Source of the DNA: Amphirosellinia nigrospora
Taxonomy: Eukaryota > Ascomycota > Sordariomycetes > Xylariales > Xylariaceae
Assembly: GCA_004123355.1 (NCBI GenBank)
Contig: SCHM01000004.1
Coordinates: 620,001 to 684,000 of the forward strand
Reading direction: 5' to 3'
Length of the DNA: 64,000 nucleotides
A program made the position numbers and the translations under genes. Positions 33,785 through 45,437 of the stretch are shown piece by piece (the first letter of the stretch is position 1; each line of letters begins with the position of its first letter). The notes under the pieces are model-generated. The model worked only from the letters and a program-made list of their open reading frames with translations. It was not told the DNA's origin and did not search any database.

Positions 33785-36481
33785 AGGGCCCCAATCTGGA
33801 CAAGCACGCTGGGTAGAAGGTATGTGTGGGGACATGACTATGCCGCCATGTGGGAAAATTGCGATGGGGCTGCGGTTTTCGGACAAGAGAACATCGTGAT
33901 ACCTACTTAAGTATACGTCGTGGAGGTGGTGACAAGCTCGTGTTGGCTTTCGTCCGTGCAGACCAGGATCCATGGGCTCAACGGAGCATATATTGGAGCA
34001 CGGCGGAAAGGGAGCTCGTGTAGGTCTGATATCACGGCTTTCCTAGAAGGGTGGTGTGTGTTGGTGTGTTGTACAGCTGCAGTCGCAAGCAGTGGAGCCT
34101 TAGCGTCAAGGGCGTCTCGGTGCCCAACGATAAACGTCGTCAAGGCTGTCGGGTACGCGAGTTTGGAGGCAGCGCTGATTCGAGGGCCGGCCGCGCCCAA
34201 AAGCGGCTTTCTTTGGCTAGTTGGGGATCCAACCAGCCAACAAGGCGGCTTCTGCCGGCACTCTACATCCACACCTAAAACTTACTTCCTTCACACCCCA
34301 TCAGGCTACTTGTTAACCATTCCATATTTAATGCGTTTGAAACTTCCCCGGTGCTATAAAGTGGAAGTTGATGAGAAGCCTTACCGACTGGGTTCTCGTG
34401 ACTGGTTGTGCCCCCTTTTGTACCTGTTTATGTAGTCGAGAGTAAGCTGATCCAAAGCCGGGTAAGCATCAGCAATAGACACTCTACGCTACAGTCACAC
34501 CCCTCGTTCATACAGAAGGGATTCAGTATCCGCTTGGACCTTCTAGTCCAGTCACCAACTCCGTGAGTGGGGTAAACCTAGCCTAATATCAAGGCTGTGA
34601 AGACGATGACACTTAGTCTGATATCAAGATAACTGACAACTACTAACATGCATGCTAAGAACAAGACTTACTTATAGTCAAGCTTTAAGGTATAACGTAA
34701 ACCTGCCCAGGAGTTGGTCTAGCGTAGAGATCAGTATAGTTATTATAAAAGGAAAATTAACGAGATGGATTCGATCAAAAATTGGGAACGTGACTTACCA
34801 TCGGACGATTGGGCACCTGTCAAGTTACAGATTCGTGTAGGGTAGACTTTAGGCTACATATCTCGTGAAATCAGTGCATTATTGAGGGCATCTCATGTAG
34901 GTGTCAATAAACCTCCCGAATTAGGTAGGACATTTGCGAGACATGCAGTTGTTGATCAAGTTACCTAGGGACACATGTGACGGTAATTCCAACGGCTCCC
35001 AACTTCGGAAACGTGCATGCAGATTTGTGTTGCCCATTGGGGTTTCCCGTCTCGCCATACCCAAGGTAGGACCTTACATGAATATGATTGAACATAAATC
35101 AACTACCACTACCAATCAAAATTACAGCTTGATGCTGGAAATTTCGATTGGTCAATAATTCGTAGCTCGGCTACGCCTTACTCTTGATCTGGGGAATTTC
35201 TTAGCTGGCTGTCGCTCTCGTTGAAGGTTCTCTAGCGTGCTGCGACATACTGGGAGCTTCTTGTCCCCAGCGGTTATGTACATTAGCCCACAAATAGATG
35301 AGACTTCGGAGAGAGATTACAAAACTAGCAGCCATCCCAGGACCAGCTTGTCTCAGCCCTCCTCCAGATAACGAAGCGCTCATAAACACGGCACAGGGTG
35401 TGCCGTAGGAAGAGGGGTTTGGATAGGATCTCTGACATCAATGTAGAAGTCCTACAAGCCGCTGTGGTGCGGAAAATTAGCCTGCCTATCAAGCTTTTGG
35501 GGCGTCCGTCTGACGAACGGTCACACCGCCGGATCACTTTAGAATTAACCCCGATGCCTCTTGTCATCGTTATTCATGGACATGGAACCGAGTGTACGCA
35601 TGACAAGGCGACAGACACTGACCGATACAGCTTGGCAGACAGCACTATGCACACGTTTTAAGGGACAGATCGATAGCACTTAATCATTTCACGGCTCGCC
35701 GGACTGCATTCATGGTGTGGAGTATAGTTGTTGTCATAGATGAAAATGGGCTATGGGATGACATAGGCAGCCCGGATTGGGGTTAGATAGAATAGGGTAT
35801 GAAAGATGCAAATGTCATTGGCGAATTCAACAAAATTGCCGTATTCGCCTGCTTGACATAAAGTGATATATCTGAGGGAGCATTAGGTAGTGGAAAGAAC
35901 ACAATTTTCAGCACGAGATACAAAGGATCTTGACAGTTAGGCATGACCTCAGTTCTTCTTTTCTAGACTGTCGTACTTGCTCAAATATGGATGTACCTCG
36001 GGCGGGGCATTCAAGCTCCCTTGCTTGGATAGGCTGGTCGTCTGCCCATTTCAAAACCACAACAGTTAAACATACATCTTATTTATTCGCGTCGTATGAA
36101 ACTTCTAAAATCCAACTGCTATGGAAACCAAGAGGCCCATCAGTTAGAACATATGCAGATGGGTTTTCGAGATTATTGAGTGGCCAACGCATTTCAATGA
36201 TACCCCACCCCCTCTTCGTTGACTTAGGTACAAGTACCTGGGCATTGATTCCTTTTTCGGCACAGCGGCAGGGAATTGGTAGGTGTTGAGTCCCCTACCT
36301 TTTCCTAGAGCCATCCCGCACCAAGCTTGCTCCAGTCCCACATGCGCATCGTTGTTGATGGTCCATCCACACCCGAGATTCTAACAAGCTGGTACGGTAC
36401 ATATGTATGTTATTTACAAGTACCTCCCTACCTAGGTACTTACGTCAAGCCTAAATTTGGTGGGCTTGTTGTGGCTACCGC

Positions 36482-36510
36482 TGCACGCACTTGCACGCAC
36501 TTGCACGCAC
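36482..36510. repeat. 10-bp tandem repeat (TGCACGCACT)n
   Basis: About 2.9 perfect copies of the unit TGCACGCACT, in the gene-poor region. Confidence 0.8.
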
Positions 36511-36524
36511 CCCACGCGGTACAT

Positions 36525-36564
36525 CATCCTCCATCCTCCATCCCCATCCCCCATCCCCATCCTG
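36525..36564. repeat. CCATCC-rich degenerate tandem repeat
   Basis: Repeated CATCCTC and CCATCCC words in a pyrimidine-rich strand just after the 10-bp repeat. Confidence 0.7.
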
Positions 36565-37886
36565 CCAGCTACCGAGTCTGCAAGTTCTATGCGCCACTGC
36601 ACTTCACTTCACTTATTTCACCTCGTCTTGTCTTGCGACCCAACTCTTCTGCATGCCCATCCTCCCTGCATCCGCACCCGGACCCAAAGCTTTCTCTACT
36701 ATATTGGCTAGCTCGGTTCCAAGTTCGGTAAGCCAAGTCTCCCGAGTCTCCCATGCGGCGCTTTTCGCCCTTGTTTTGCACTGTAGTTTCGTGCTAGGCA
36801 TGATTGGCATAACGGCTGATAGTACCAGGGTGCTTTCCACACGAAACTGGAGCTCTATACTTATGTTTCTACGCCCTGACAGTTTTCTAGCCAGTTGAAA
36901 CTATCATAACCAGGCTCCCGAGTTAGCCGTCCCATTTCGCACGTGTGGGTTTGCAAAGTCTAGTACGTATTAACAGTAGTGTGCATAGTCCGGGTTTTAC
37001 GCGTAGCTCTAGTGTTAATACTGCCGCTACTGAATCCTGCCTTACCTGGTGTAACTGGGCACATATGGTATCTGGATTGCAGACGTTTACTGAAACCCGG
37101 TACCTACTCACGAGCGGCAACACAAATTCACAGATTGAGGTATTCTCGTGTTGTTCCATAGATACTTGGGTGTTTTCCTTCGCCAGAGTTGTCGACTATC
37201 AGAATTGCTAGCTAAACACCTAACCTAGCACTTCAAGCTATCAGTACAACCACATACTATCTAGGTAAACAGTCTCCAACACCACGGCTGCGGCTCCAGT
37301 AGCACTTATCTTTTATACCTTAGCTCCAGCTTACACAACTCTTTGGGTAGATGGTTAGAACAGCGGGTCCTGCACAATAGCGCGACCCTCGGCGTCGCCC
37401 CAGAGACGCGCCCCGCTCCCCAAAAGTCCCAAGTCCCCGGCCTGTACCCAGAATCTACTGCACCATCCCACATCCAGACATCCAGATCCATTCAATACAC
37501 GTTTTCGCGTTTGGCATACAACGGTATAGACTTACATCCCGCAAACTCAATTAGTTCAACCCCCGGCCCCAGACACTATCTCGCGTCTCTGCATACTCCT
37601 CCCATCCATCTCTTACCCCCTACATTCCGTCATAGCCTGAACCGGCGACAGGGCTCATTTGACAGCGATCTCAGCCGAATCGTAGATAGTCCCAGCTTGG
37701 ATCCGCGCGACAGGGCCGGATTGACGCAGCTCTCTGCAGCTAAGCCGCGCGCTCCCTTTGCAAGCCCTACCCTTTGCAACGTGTCAGAGGCAGGGACACA
37801 TCACCTCTCGCCTTGTAACAACCGTGCGAGCTGGCAATTCACGAAAATTTTTATCATAAGCTAGCACCCGCTGCAGGTAGCCAAAT

Positions 37887-38934
37887 ATGTCGGATTCCCC
37901 CAATCTCCTCCCAAGGACGTCGAGCCAGGTGTACAATCACCCGACGATGAAGCACAAATGAACGACCCTCAGGACCCACACGCCCCTGGGCTCTCCTATG
38001 AGTTCGAAGTAAAAGAGCAAGATAGGTGGTTGCCTATAGCCAATGGTGAGTTGAGACCCTCATCAACCTTTGCCTCTGATTTGGCGCATCTCGAGTCTGT
38101 ATCTGGGTCCTGTCTGCACGATTCGACTCCAAACCCAGGCCTATGAGGTGGGATCGCTTCTGCGGAGCTTCTGGCCGGCTTCAGCAATTGGTGCTTTTGC
38201 TTCAGGTAGACGATAGGCGCGCATGATCCTGGCTGCTGCTATGTCTCACGATTCGCCAACCAAGGAGCCAGAAGCGCCTCGCGCTTCCAAAGCCCACAAG
38301 TACGATGTATACGATGCTAACATACGCAATTTCGCACCAGTCGCTCGAATTATGAAGTTAGCCTTGCCTGAAAACGCCAAGATTGCGAAGGAGGCCAAAG
38401 AGTGCATGCAGGAGTGTGTTAGTGAGTTTATCTCCTTCATCACAAGCGAAGGTTAGTCTACCCCGAGCAGTTCCATTCTGTATCAACTCAGGCTCATGAT
38501 AAAAAGCGTCCGAAAAATGTCACCAAGAGAAGAGGAAAACAGTCAATGGGGAAGACATATTGTTTGCAATGACCTCCCTAGGTTTTGAGAACTATGCCGA
38601 GGCACTCAAGATTTATTTGACAAAATACCGAGAAGTAAAACACCCCATCATCTTGATCCTCTCATCGTAGCAACAATGCATGCGAGTCTGCCCTCGTGGA
38701 GGCACCATTAGCTAACCTGACCGGATAACAGTCTCAATCCAATCGGGGTGACAGCCAGCAGAATAGGCCTGGTAGTCAGGGCTATGGAGCAGGAGGCGCT
38801 GGGGGTCGAATGCTGTCGGGACTACCGGCTTTCAAAGCGGAGACGCCTCTGGTGGTATTGCCGAGTCAGGGGAGAGCTACATGTATGCCCAGGGAGGGCA
38901 TAATGGGGCGGCCGGCGAACCTGGCGGTTATTGA
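37887..38934 (+). CDS. HAP3: CCAAT-binding factor subunit HAP3/NF-YB
   Basis: Histone-fold subunit of the nuclear CCAAT-binding complex (HAP2/3/5), a general and iron/redox-responsive regulator in fungi. Exons 37887-38045, 38341-38451, 38507-38634, 38732-38934. The N-terminus MSDSP leads to [17 protein letters not shown], then the histone fold: [60 protein letters not shown] and [14 protein letters not shown]. The tail is Gly/Ser/Gln-rich, ending GAAGEPGGY. Two slips: the C5 run at 37897-37901 and the G5 run at 38801-38805, one base missing at each. Corrected length 200 residues. Intron 1 (295 nt) is unusually long and its 3' part is open in frame with exon 2 (see findings). Confidence 0.9.
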
Positions 38935-39880
38935 GTAAGCCGAGAGCCGGTTTCGCACTTCAGCTTCCGCCTAAGGATTCGGAGGCTACCAGATACCCGA
39001 CATCACCCTTTCTTCAAGTGTGTATAAATAAGGAATCCCGCGCACTGGGCGCAATCTCGTGTGGGAAAAACTGCCCTTTGGCGAGGACTGGAAAGCCTGC
39101 AGTTGTGTATGTATAGGAAGGGTCAACAAGGATATGGATGCCACAAGAGCACACAACAGCAACAGCAACAGCAACAACAACAGCGGTTCTCTTCATTAGT
39201 CTTTGATAGATTCCCCTAGGGCTTATTTCCCCACCTCGGTCTCTACTCACTCAGGATCACTCTTGAGATCGAGTATCGACACTTTCAACAGTCATCATAG
39301 CTTTATATCATAGGAAAACAGCTCTGTCCCCAATTTACTGCTCGCAATGCCATTTAAAGAGAATATCCCGGATGTTTCGACTATAAATCTAAATCTAGAA
39401 AATCACCCGTTACATTCCGTTATATATCCCCAAATAACCTCTTTTCTACAATTTGACTTATTTTAAGTACAGCTCTAATTACTACAGTACCGAGATCACT
39501 TGTGAGCAAACAAAAACAAAAGACTTCCTTAACATTAGGGTAGGTAACGACATCTCCTTACAGTTATTACATAATAGTTTAAGTGGACCGGTCCGCCCTC
39601 CACAGCCAATCAGCTACTTAGTGGCTGCCCCGCCATTTAGCGCCACGAGGACCCCGATTAAAACATTTTGTGCAGCAGTGTTTTGGCCTGATCGACAACT
39701 TCGCAACGTCAACAGGAGCAGCAACTTTCCAATTCACCCTACCCGTGATTCCCCCGAGCTATGACCAGACGCATTCCGCAAGTTTGCACGACAGTTTGGA
39801 TAGCCTGGATCGCTTGGCGACATTCCGAAACCCTGTAGTCCGGCTATAGACTGTACGAACCATATCGCCCCCTTTTGCTG
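38935..39880. other. Spacer between HAP3 and RRN3
   Basis: About 0.95 kb with the HAP3 3' end, a CAA/CAG microsatellite (39151-39184) and the RRN3 promoter. No gene is seen. Confidence 0.4.
39151..39184. repeat. CAA/CAG trinucleotide microsatellite
   Basis: Run of CAACAG and CAA units, outside any supported coding exon. Confidence 0.85.
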
Positions 39881-41972
39881 ATGTCACCCGCCACCTCCAT
39901 GACCGCGCAACTCGCACGGGTGGCGGCTGGTAGCCCCCTCAAACCCATCCTAAAATCTACTTCGTCGGTCCTCGGCGTGCGGCGATCGAGGGAGGAGGCC
40001 GGCCTCGACGACAACGACGACAGCGACGACGCCAGCGGCATAGAGGGCAGCCAGAGCCCCGGAAGAAGCGAGTACGTGTAGAGTTTGATTTGGAAAACAT
40101 AGAGGTCCACGAGATTGGCGCCAGGTCTGTGGAAGAAATAAGGACAGAAATCAGGGACGCCCTCGATCGTCACGTTCAGGGCGAAGACGATGAGTACGAT
40201 CTACTAAAACAGACATTGCAAGGCAAGCCCGTGTCCTACCACGACGATGACGACGACGAGGATACCGATCTGGTTGCTATGGCGAAGCAGCGCCAGGAGC
40301 TCAAGGGTTATTTCATCGCTCTTACCGCCTTCGCATCCCGCCTTGGTAGATCGTGTGATGGGCTGGTCAGGAGTCTTCTCCAGTGCCAGTGGCTCGGCCG
40401 GGATGACCAGTTTGCTAAGATCTACATTCAATTCCTCGCCGCCTTGGTCAGTGCTCAAGGACCTCGCCTCACCCAGGTTCTCTCTATGATAGCAGAAAAG
40501 TTTTCTGCCTCTCGACCTGCTGACTGGGCTGTGGAAGGCTGGTCTCCCGTCCCGCGCGGAGAAGTACATGAAAGAATCCACGTAGCCCTTCGATACATCC
40601 TACAGTTGTTCCCGGTTGCTGAGTCCGTATTGGAGCCCATCTTGGCCAGCAAGTATCCTTTCCATGAAGAACCAAAAAGGGCCCACTTGGCCTACGTTCA
40701 CAATCTCTTACGACTCCGTCAATACAGCCCAGGGCTCAGGAATGGTATTATGGATCTCATCATTAGTCGACTCATTAAGATTGATGTCGAGATGCAAATG
40801 GACCTCGATGACATGGATGATAAATTGGCGGCTATGGTCGGCATGGCTCTCAAGTCTGCTCAAGAACATGAGGATCAAGAGGAGGACGATTCTGACGACA
40901 GCGACAATGAATCGGTGTCTAGCGCGGAGTCCGAAGATGACGAATACACTCGTGTCAAAACAGCAAAGGAGAACATCGAGAAGATGGATTCAATTTTGGA
41001 TAGCTTGTTCGAGCTGTACACTCCCATGTTTGCCAATCCTGACTGTCAAGACGCCATGGACGTATTTGGAGACTTGTTGGCCGAGTTCTCGCATCTTATC
41101 CTCCCCACAATCAAGTCACGACATACTCAATTCCTCATATTCCACTTCGGTCAGCGATCTGAGAGGCTTATCGATGCGTTCTGCGGTACTTGTATCAACA
41201 TAGCGTTCGAGTCTCAACGGCCCTCATATTACGTCAGTCGGCCTGTGCGTATCTTGCTAGTTTCGTCGCTAGAGGAGCGCATGTTCCAGGGCACATAGTG
41301 GTCAACATTTTCGAAGTCCTCGGCTATCATCTAGATGAAATGCGTGCTGTCTATGAAGTTACGTGCCGAGGCCCCGATGTACGCCGGTACGCCCCATTCT
41401 ATGCCCTGATGCAAGCGTTGATGTACGTTTTCTGCTTCCGGTGGCAGGATCTCATCAAGTCAGTCCCAGATGACGTTGACAAGGAGGATCCTTTATCATA
41501 TCTGGATCAGGAGATCGAATGGGAGTCAGAAATCAAGGATATTATGAGGCGTAATATCTACTCTAAGCTCAATCCGCTAAAGGTGTGCTCTCCTGCCATC
41601 GTTGACCAATTCGCCAAACTTGCACATCACTTCCGATTCATGTATGTTTATCCTCTCATCGAATCAAACAAACGACTTCGACTTTCCCAATTCTCCGTTG
41701 GGGCTTATTCAAATGGTGGTGCACTGCGAGATATGTCCTTCGACGTGAACGATGAGAGCTGGCAGCAACTTGGTTCTTATTTCCCATTCGACCCCTACCA
41801 ACTACCGAAGAGCAAGCGCTGGGTAGATGATGATTACTTGCCCTGGCGACCTATTCCCGGTCTGAACCCCGACGAGCTTGGGGATTCTAGCGATGAAGAG
41901 GATGTTGACGACGAAGAAGAAGAATTAGATGAGGCTACTGGTTTGCCGGAAGATGTAGAAGGAGACGATTAG
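39881..41972 (+). CDS. RRN3: RNA polymerase I initiation factor RRN3
   Basis: Rrn3/TIF-IA, the HEAT-repeat factor that makes RNA polymerase I competent to start rRNA synthesis. Intronless. The start at 39881 (MSPATSMTAQL) is preferred over 39899. N-terminal disordered part with PLKPILKS, then VEFDLENIEVHEIGARSVEE, LKGYFIALTAFASRLG, ERIHVALRYILQLFPVAES, HLAYVHNLLRLRQYSPGLR, an acidic loop (residues about 270-290) and the conserved C-terminal half: QSACAYLASFVARGAHVPG, MQALMYVFCFRWQDLI and LSQFSVGAYSNGGALR. The acidic tail is DSSDEEDVDDEEEELDE. Two frame slips (near 40061 and 41232), each one base short. Corrected length 697 residues, right for the family. Confidence 0.9.
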
Positions 41973-42720
41973 GACACTTGTTCATGATGTACGATGCATT
42001 GGGTGGCGTTCTATAGGTGCTATAAAATGGCTGGCTAGCTGACAGGATTTGCTTGCGATTGGGATTGCTTGCGATTGGGAAAGGAAATAATGAACTGATC
42101 TTGCAGTCAATGCAAATATGAGATTTGAGCAGCGAATCAACCTTTTTACTTAGCGCCAGTGACCAATCCCGTCGCATTTGAAGGCGGGATCGTCTTGGTC
42201 ATAATAAGCGGCTTATGACCCAATACGTTTTAACCTGCCTGGAGACTAATGTTAGGAGCTCCGCAGTATTGCGTATATTGCCTTCTTATTGGTATAAAAT
42301 TGTTAAGCCCTGCTTCCCCACGAATCAGCGGATGCAACGCTTATTGTACCGATGTTCTTGGCTACTATTTACTTACGAGTCTTCATTATCTACTACCCGG
42401 GCCATTTTCTATCTAAGCGTTCAGAACTCGCAGTCTTGTCAAGGAACTACTTAAGTACGTATCTATCTCGAACTTGTCTAGTAGGAGGCTCACCGCCCGC
42501 ACGTGAGTTGGGGAACTATATCAAGGCTTACGTCATCTCAAAACGTTGCAGTCTGACAATAGCTCTTGTGTGTCTATGTTCGTCTCGAGACGGGCTTAAC
42601 TGGTTTACCAGTACCGTTAAAGCTTGCGCTACAGAAGTTACGGATCCAGTCAGCTCTCCATCGAGTGAGCTGAATTGAATGTCCACAGAGGCGAATTTAA
42701 AGTAGAGGGAAAGGAAAAAT
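41973..42720. other. Spacer between RRN3 and the bZIP gene
   Basis: About 0.75 kb. A 15-bp direct repeat (TTGCTTGCGATTGGG-like) lies at 42050-42080. No gene is seen. Confidence 0.4.
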
Positions 42721-44537
42721 ATGCCTGATTCGAAGGCTGACAAGCCGTCGTTCACGACCTTTTGGAAACGCTCCAAAAACAAGGAGGCGGGCCAGAGCCT
42801 CACCTTCGTCTCGAGCAAGCTGGGCCAGTCATCAGGTACACAACTCCCCGGTTCTTCGCATAGTTTTTTGATGGGCAATTTGTCTACTGTTGGGGAGGAG
42901 AAAATGAGTATGTAGAGAGGACACGTTGCTGGGGGTTCATTGATCGGTACTACGTAATCTGTACTTAGACAACGATCCATTGCTTATTAGTCTGCCTAGT
43001 TCTTCCTCTTCTTCTTTCGGCTCTGCCTACGGATATTTATTCATTGGGCTTTTCACACAACTTTATGCTAACATTCACCTTGCAATTTTAAGCCCATGGA
43101 GGAGACGATGGCCAGACGGAACCGTCTGCTGAGGCGAAGGCCAAGGAGCGCCGCCAGCAGGTCAGGAAGGCCCAGCGGCAACATCGGCAGCGCAAGGCCA
43201 ACTATACGAAGCAGCTCGAGATGGATATCACGAAGCTGCGCGACGACATCGAGATGGTCGAGCAGGAAGTCAAGCGTCTGAAGAGCCAGAACGGCGCCAT
43301 ACGATCTCAGCTAGCAGGCGGAGGCGGAGGCGGGAGGAGGAGAGGAAGAGGAGGAGGCCAGATGGCCCTCCCCACCACGTCTGTCGATGAGCCGCAGCCG
43401 CAGCCGCAGCCGATGCTCGGCACGATGGGTCCGGCGTTCTCCACGTTCCTCGCGCCGAATTACACCGTCTCGCTCGACGTGTCCGAGTACCTGGGCACGC
43501 CGGCGTACCAAGTCCGTCGCGCCACGTCCTCGGTGCCCGAGTCGGGTAGCAGCAAGACTCCCACCAGCTCGCGGGCGGCCGAGACGTTCGGCAGCGCCAC
43601 GCCTGCGTCGTCGACGGCCGTCACGAGCCTCGAGGACGTCGCCATGATGGAGGCGGCTCTGTCGGAGGAGCATATTGATCGGGTGATCAATTTTATTCTA
43701 GCGTATGCGTCCCTCCCTACCCCTGCCCGCTTTTCCTACCTATCCTACCGCCTCTCGTCTCTTTCATACGTATGATTATTCTCATCGTATCTGTGGCTGT
43801 CTATGTCTATAACAACATACGATGGTGGAAGAAGGGGAGATGATCACACACACGTCTAACCCAGGAGCAAAATGAGGAGATATAAAGCTAACCGAGCCAT
43901 TTCTCGTCGTAGATTAGAGCACTGCTGCTGGAACCACATTGACCACACCTGCTTCGATCACCACACACAGCACTGCAGCCTCTCCCAGTCCCCAGAGAAG
44001 CCGTGCCCACGCGCACAGGCCGAGGAAGCGCAGGCGGTCACGGACGCCACCGGCGAGGAGATCGACGACGAAGAGGCCGAGGATGAGGAGGAGGGCGCGC
44101 TCAACGGCCACGCGATGATGGCGACCTCGCTCGCGCTACAGAGCGCGCCCATGGACGTGTTCACGCAGATGCAGGCCACGACCACGACCGCGGGCCACGA
44201 CCACGATGGAGTGGCCGCCGCCGCCGTCGAGTGGCCGTCGAGGACCCTGACGCTGACGAACCTGCGGCGCCTCGCGCGCTCGCTCAACCCGTCCGACTCG
44301 GAGCTCGCGCCCGTGCAGGTGTGGTTCGAGCTCGCGTCGCTGTACGGCGTCGCCGTGGCCACCGACGCCGACGTGCTGAGCGGCCTGAGGGCCGCGCTGG
44401 GGCGCGAGGTGCACTGCGTGCAGTTCGGGGCCGCCGTGCAGAGGGATGTCTTTGAGAGCGCGGTGAGGGAGGTGATTGGGTTTCTCCCGCGGAGCTGGAG
44501 GGGCGATGAGGAGGAGGAGGAGGGGGGGAGGAGATAG
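42721..44537 (+). CDS. Fungal bZIP transcription factor
   Basis: Exons 42721-42835, 43093-43702, 43913-44537; introns of 257 and 210 nt. All phases close without correction to 449 residues. The basic region is RRQQVRKAQRQHRQRKANYT, directly followed by a coiled coil/leucine zipper (LEMDITKLRDDIEMVEQEVK). Next come Gly/Arg and Gln/Pro tracts and LDVSEYLGTPAYQVRR. After intron 2 comes a Cys/His-rich patch LEHCCWNHIDHTCFDHH, then a helical C-terminal domain (LTNLRRLARSLNPSDSELAP). The basic-region type (RKAQRxHRxRK) is the common filamentous-fungal one; I cannot assign a named orthologue. The GC-rich second half has strong open frames on the other strand, which are shadows. The Cys/His patch could be redox- or metal-sensitive, which is inference. 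Confidence 0.82.
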
Positions 44538-45437
44538 GGGAATGAGAATAAGATAGTCTGGAACGGGAAGGGGGTGCGACACTTTCGAGAGACCTTATTG
44601 AGCTAAATGATTAATACAGCTAAGAGTGCTTGCTTGCCTCACTTCGATCGAAGCTGGCACGGGGTCCTTGAGGGTGGATATAACTTGTGTTTAGTAATCA
44701 CAAAAAGTCCGTTTGTTTTGACCCGTGTATATGTCCCAGCCGACTCGCCCATATCAATGTCTCGGATATAGTGAGTAAAAAGGTATACTTCAAATTCCAA
44801 AAGTTCCACTGAATCCCGTCCATCGGGCACCTTTTGTCAGCATAAAAAATAAATGTGCTTTATAAGCACCAATCTCTTCTTGTTTAGTTTCCTTAGATAG
44901 TGATGTGGGACGTAAACATCGAGACTGACGGTCCTGGACTAGGCCTTCGGGAGTAAAATTATACGAAGAGGATATGATCGAGATTTAACCCTCGCTCATG
45001 GATTAAAAAGGATATAATCTTTAAACCTGGACATGTACGTAGCAGTCCAATAAATGTTCCCATATTCTATTGCTCGCGTAATGATAGCAGTCGGCAGGAT
45101 AACTTGTGTCAGCGGCAGGGCCATATGCATTGAAGGAGGTCATATAAGGGATATTGAATACAGCTCAAGTCCTGTGATTCTTTTTTGTAGAGGTTGAGTA
45201 GCGATTATAGACCGAGTTGTCTAATACTATTTCCTCTTTCCTTTTCGGGTTTAAAAGTCGTAGTTATTATTATCCATTATGCGTCATCCATTTATGTCTA
45301 CGAATAAATACGATGTATTCTGCTGCGCGTGGCTGTATATATACTGGTGATCAAAATGAGGTTGAACATTTTTTCGATATGATACTAGACGTCTCTATAA
45401 CTAATGTTACATGTGTGTAACGAATCATTACTCAAGC
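44538..45437. other. Convergent spacer between bZIP and DOP1 genes
   Basis: About 0.9 kb, AT-rich in its second half, between two 3' ends. Nothing recognised. Confidence 0.4.

Larger units (their letters stand above)
33785..37886. other. 4.1-kb gene-poor region upstream of HAP3
   Basis: No recognised gene. The longest open frames (33920-34435 and 37343-37864, both plus, about 170 codons) have no domain and no coherent partner exon; the second ends 22 bp before the HAP3 start and is best read as its leader. It contains tandem repeats at 36482-36564 and TACCTA/TAGGTA words at 36416-36440. Confidence 0.4.

Noticed and set aside
33920-34435. 171-codon open frame on the plus strand
   Set aside because: No domain, no hydrophobic or helical pattern, strong competing frames on the other strand and no partner exon; looks like chance.
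37343-37864. 173-codon open frame just upstream of HAP3
   Set aside because: Low-complexity Ser/Pro composition and its end 22 bp before the HAP3 ATG fit a leader, not a gene.
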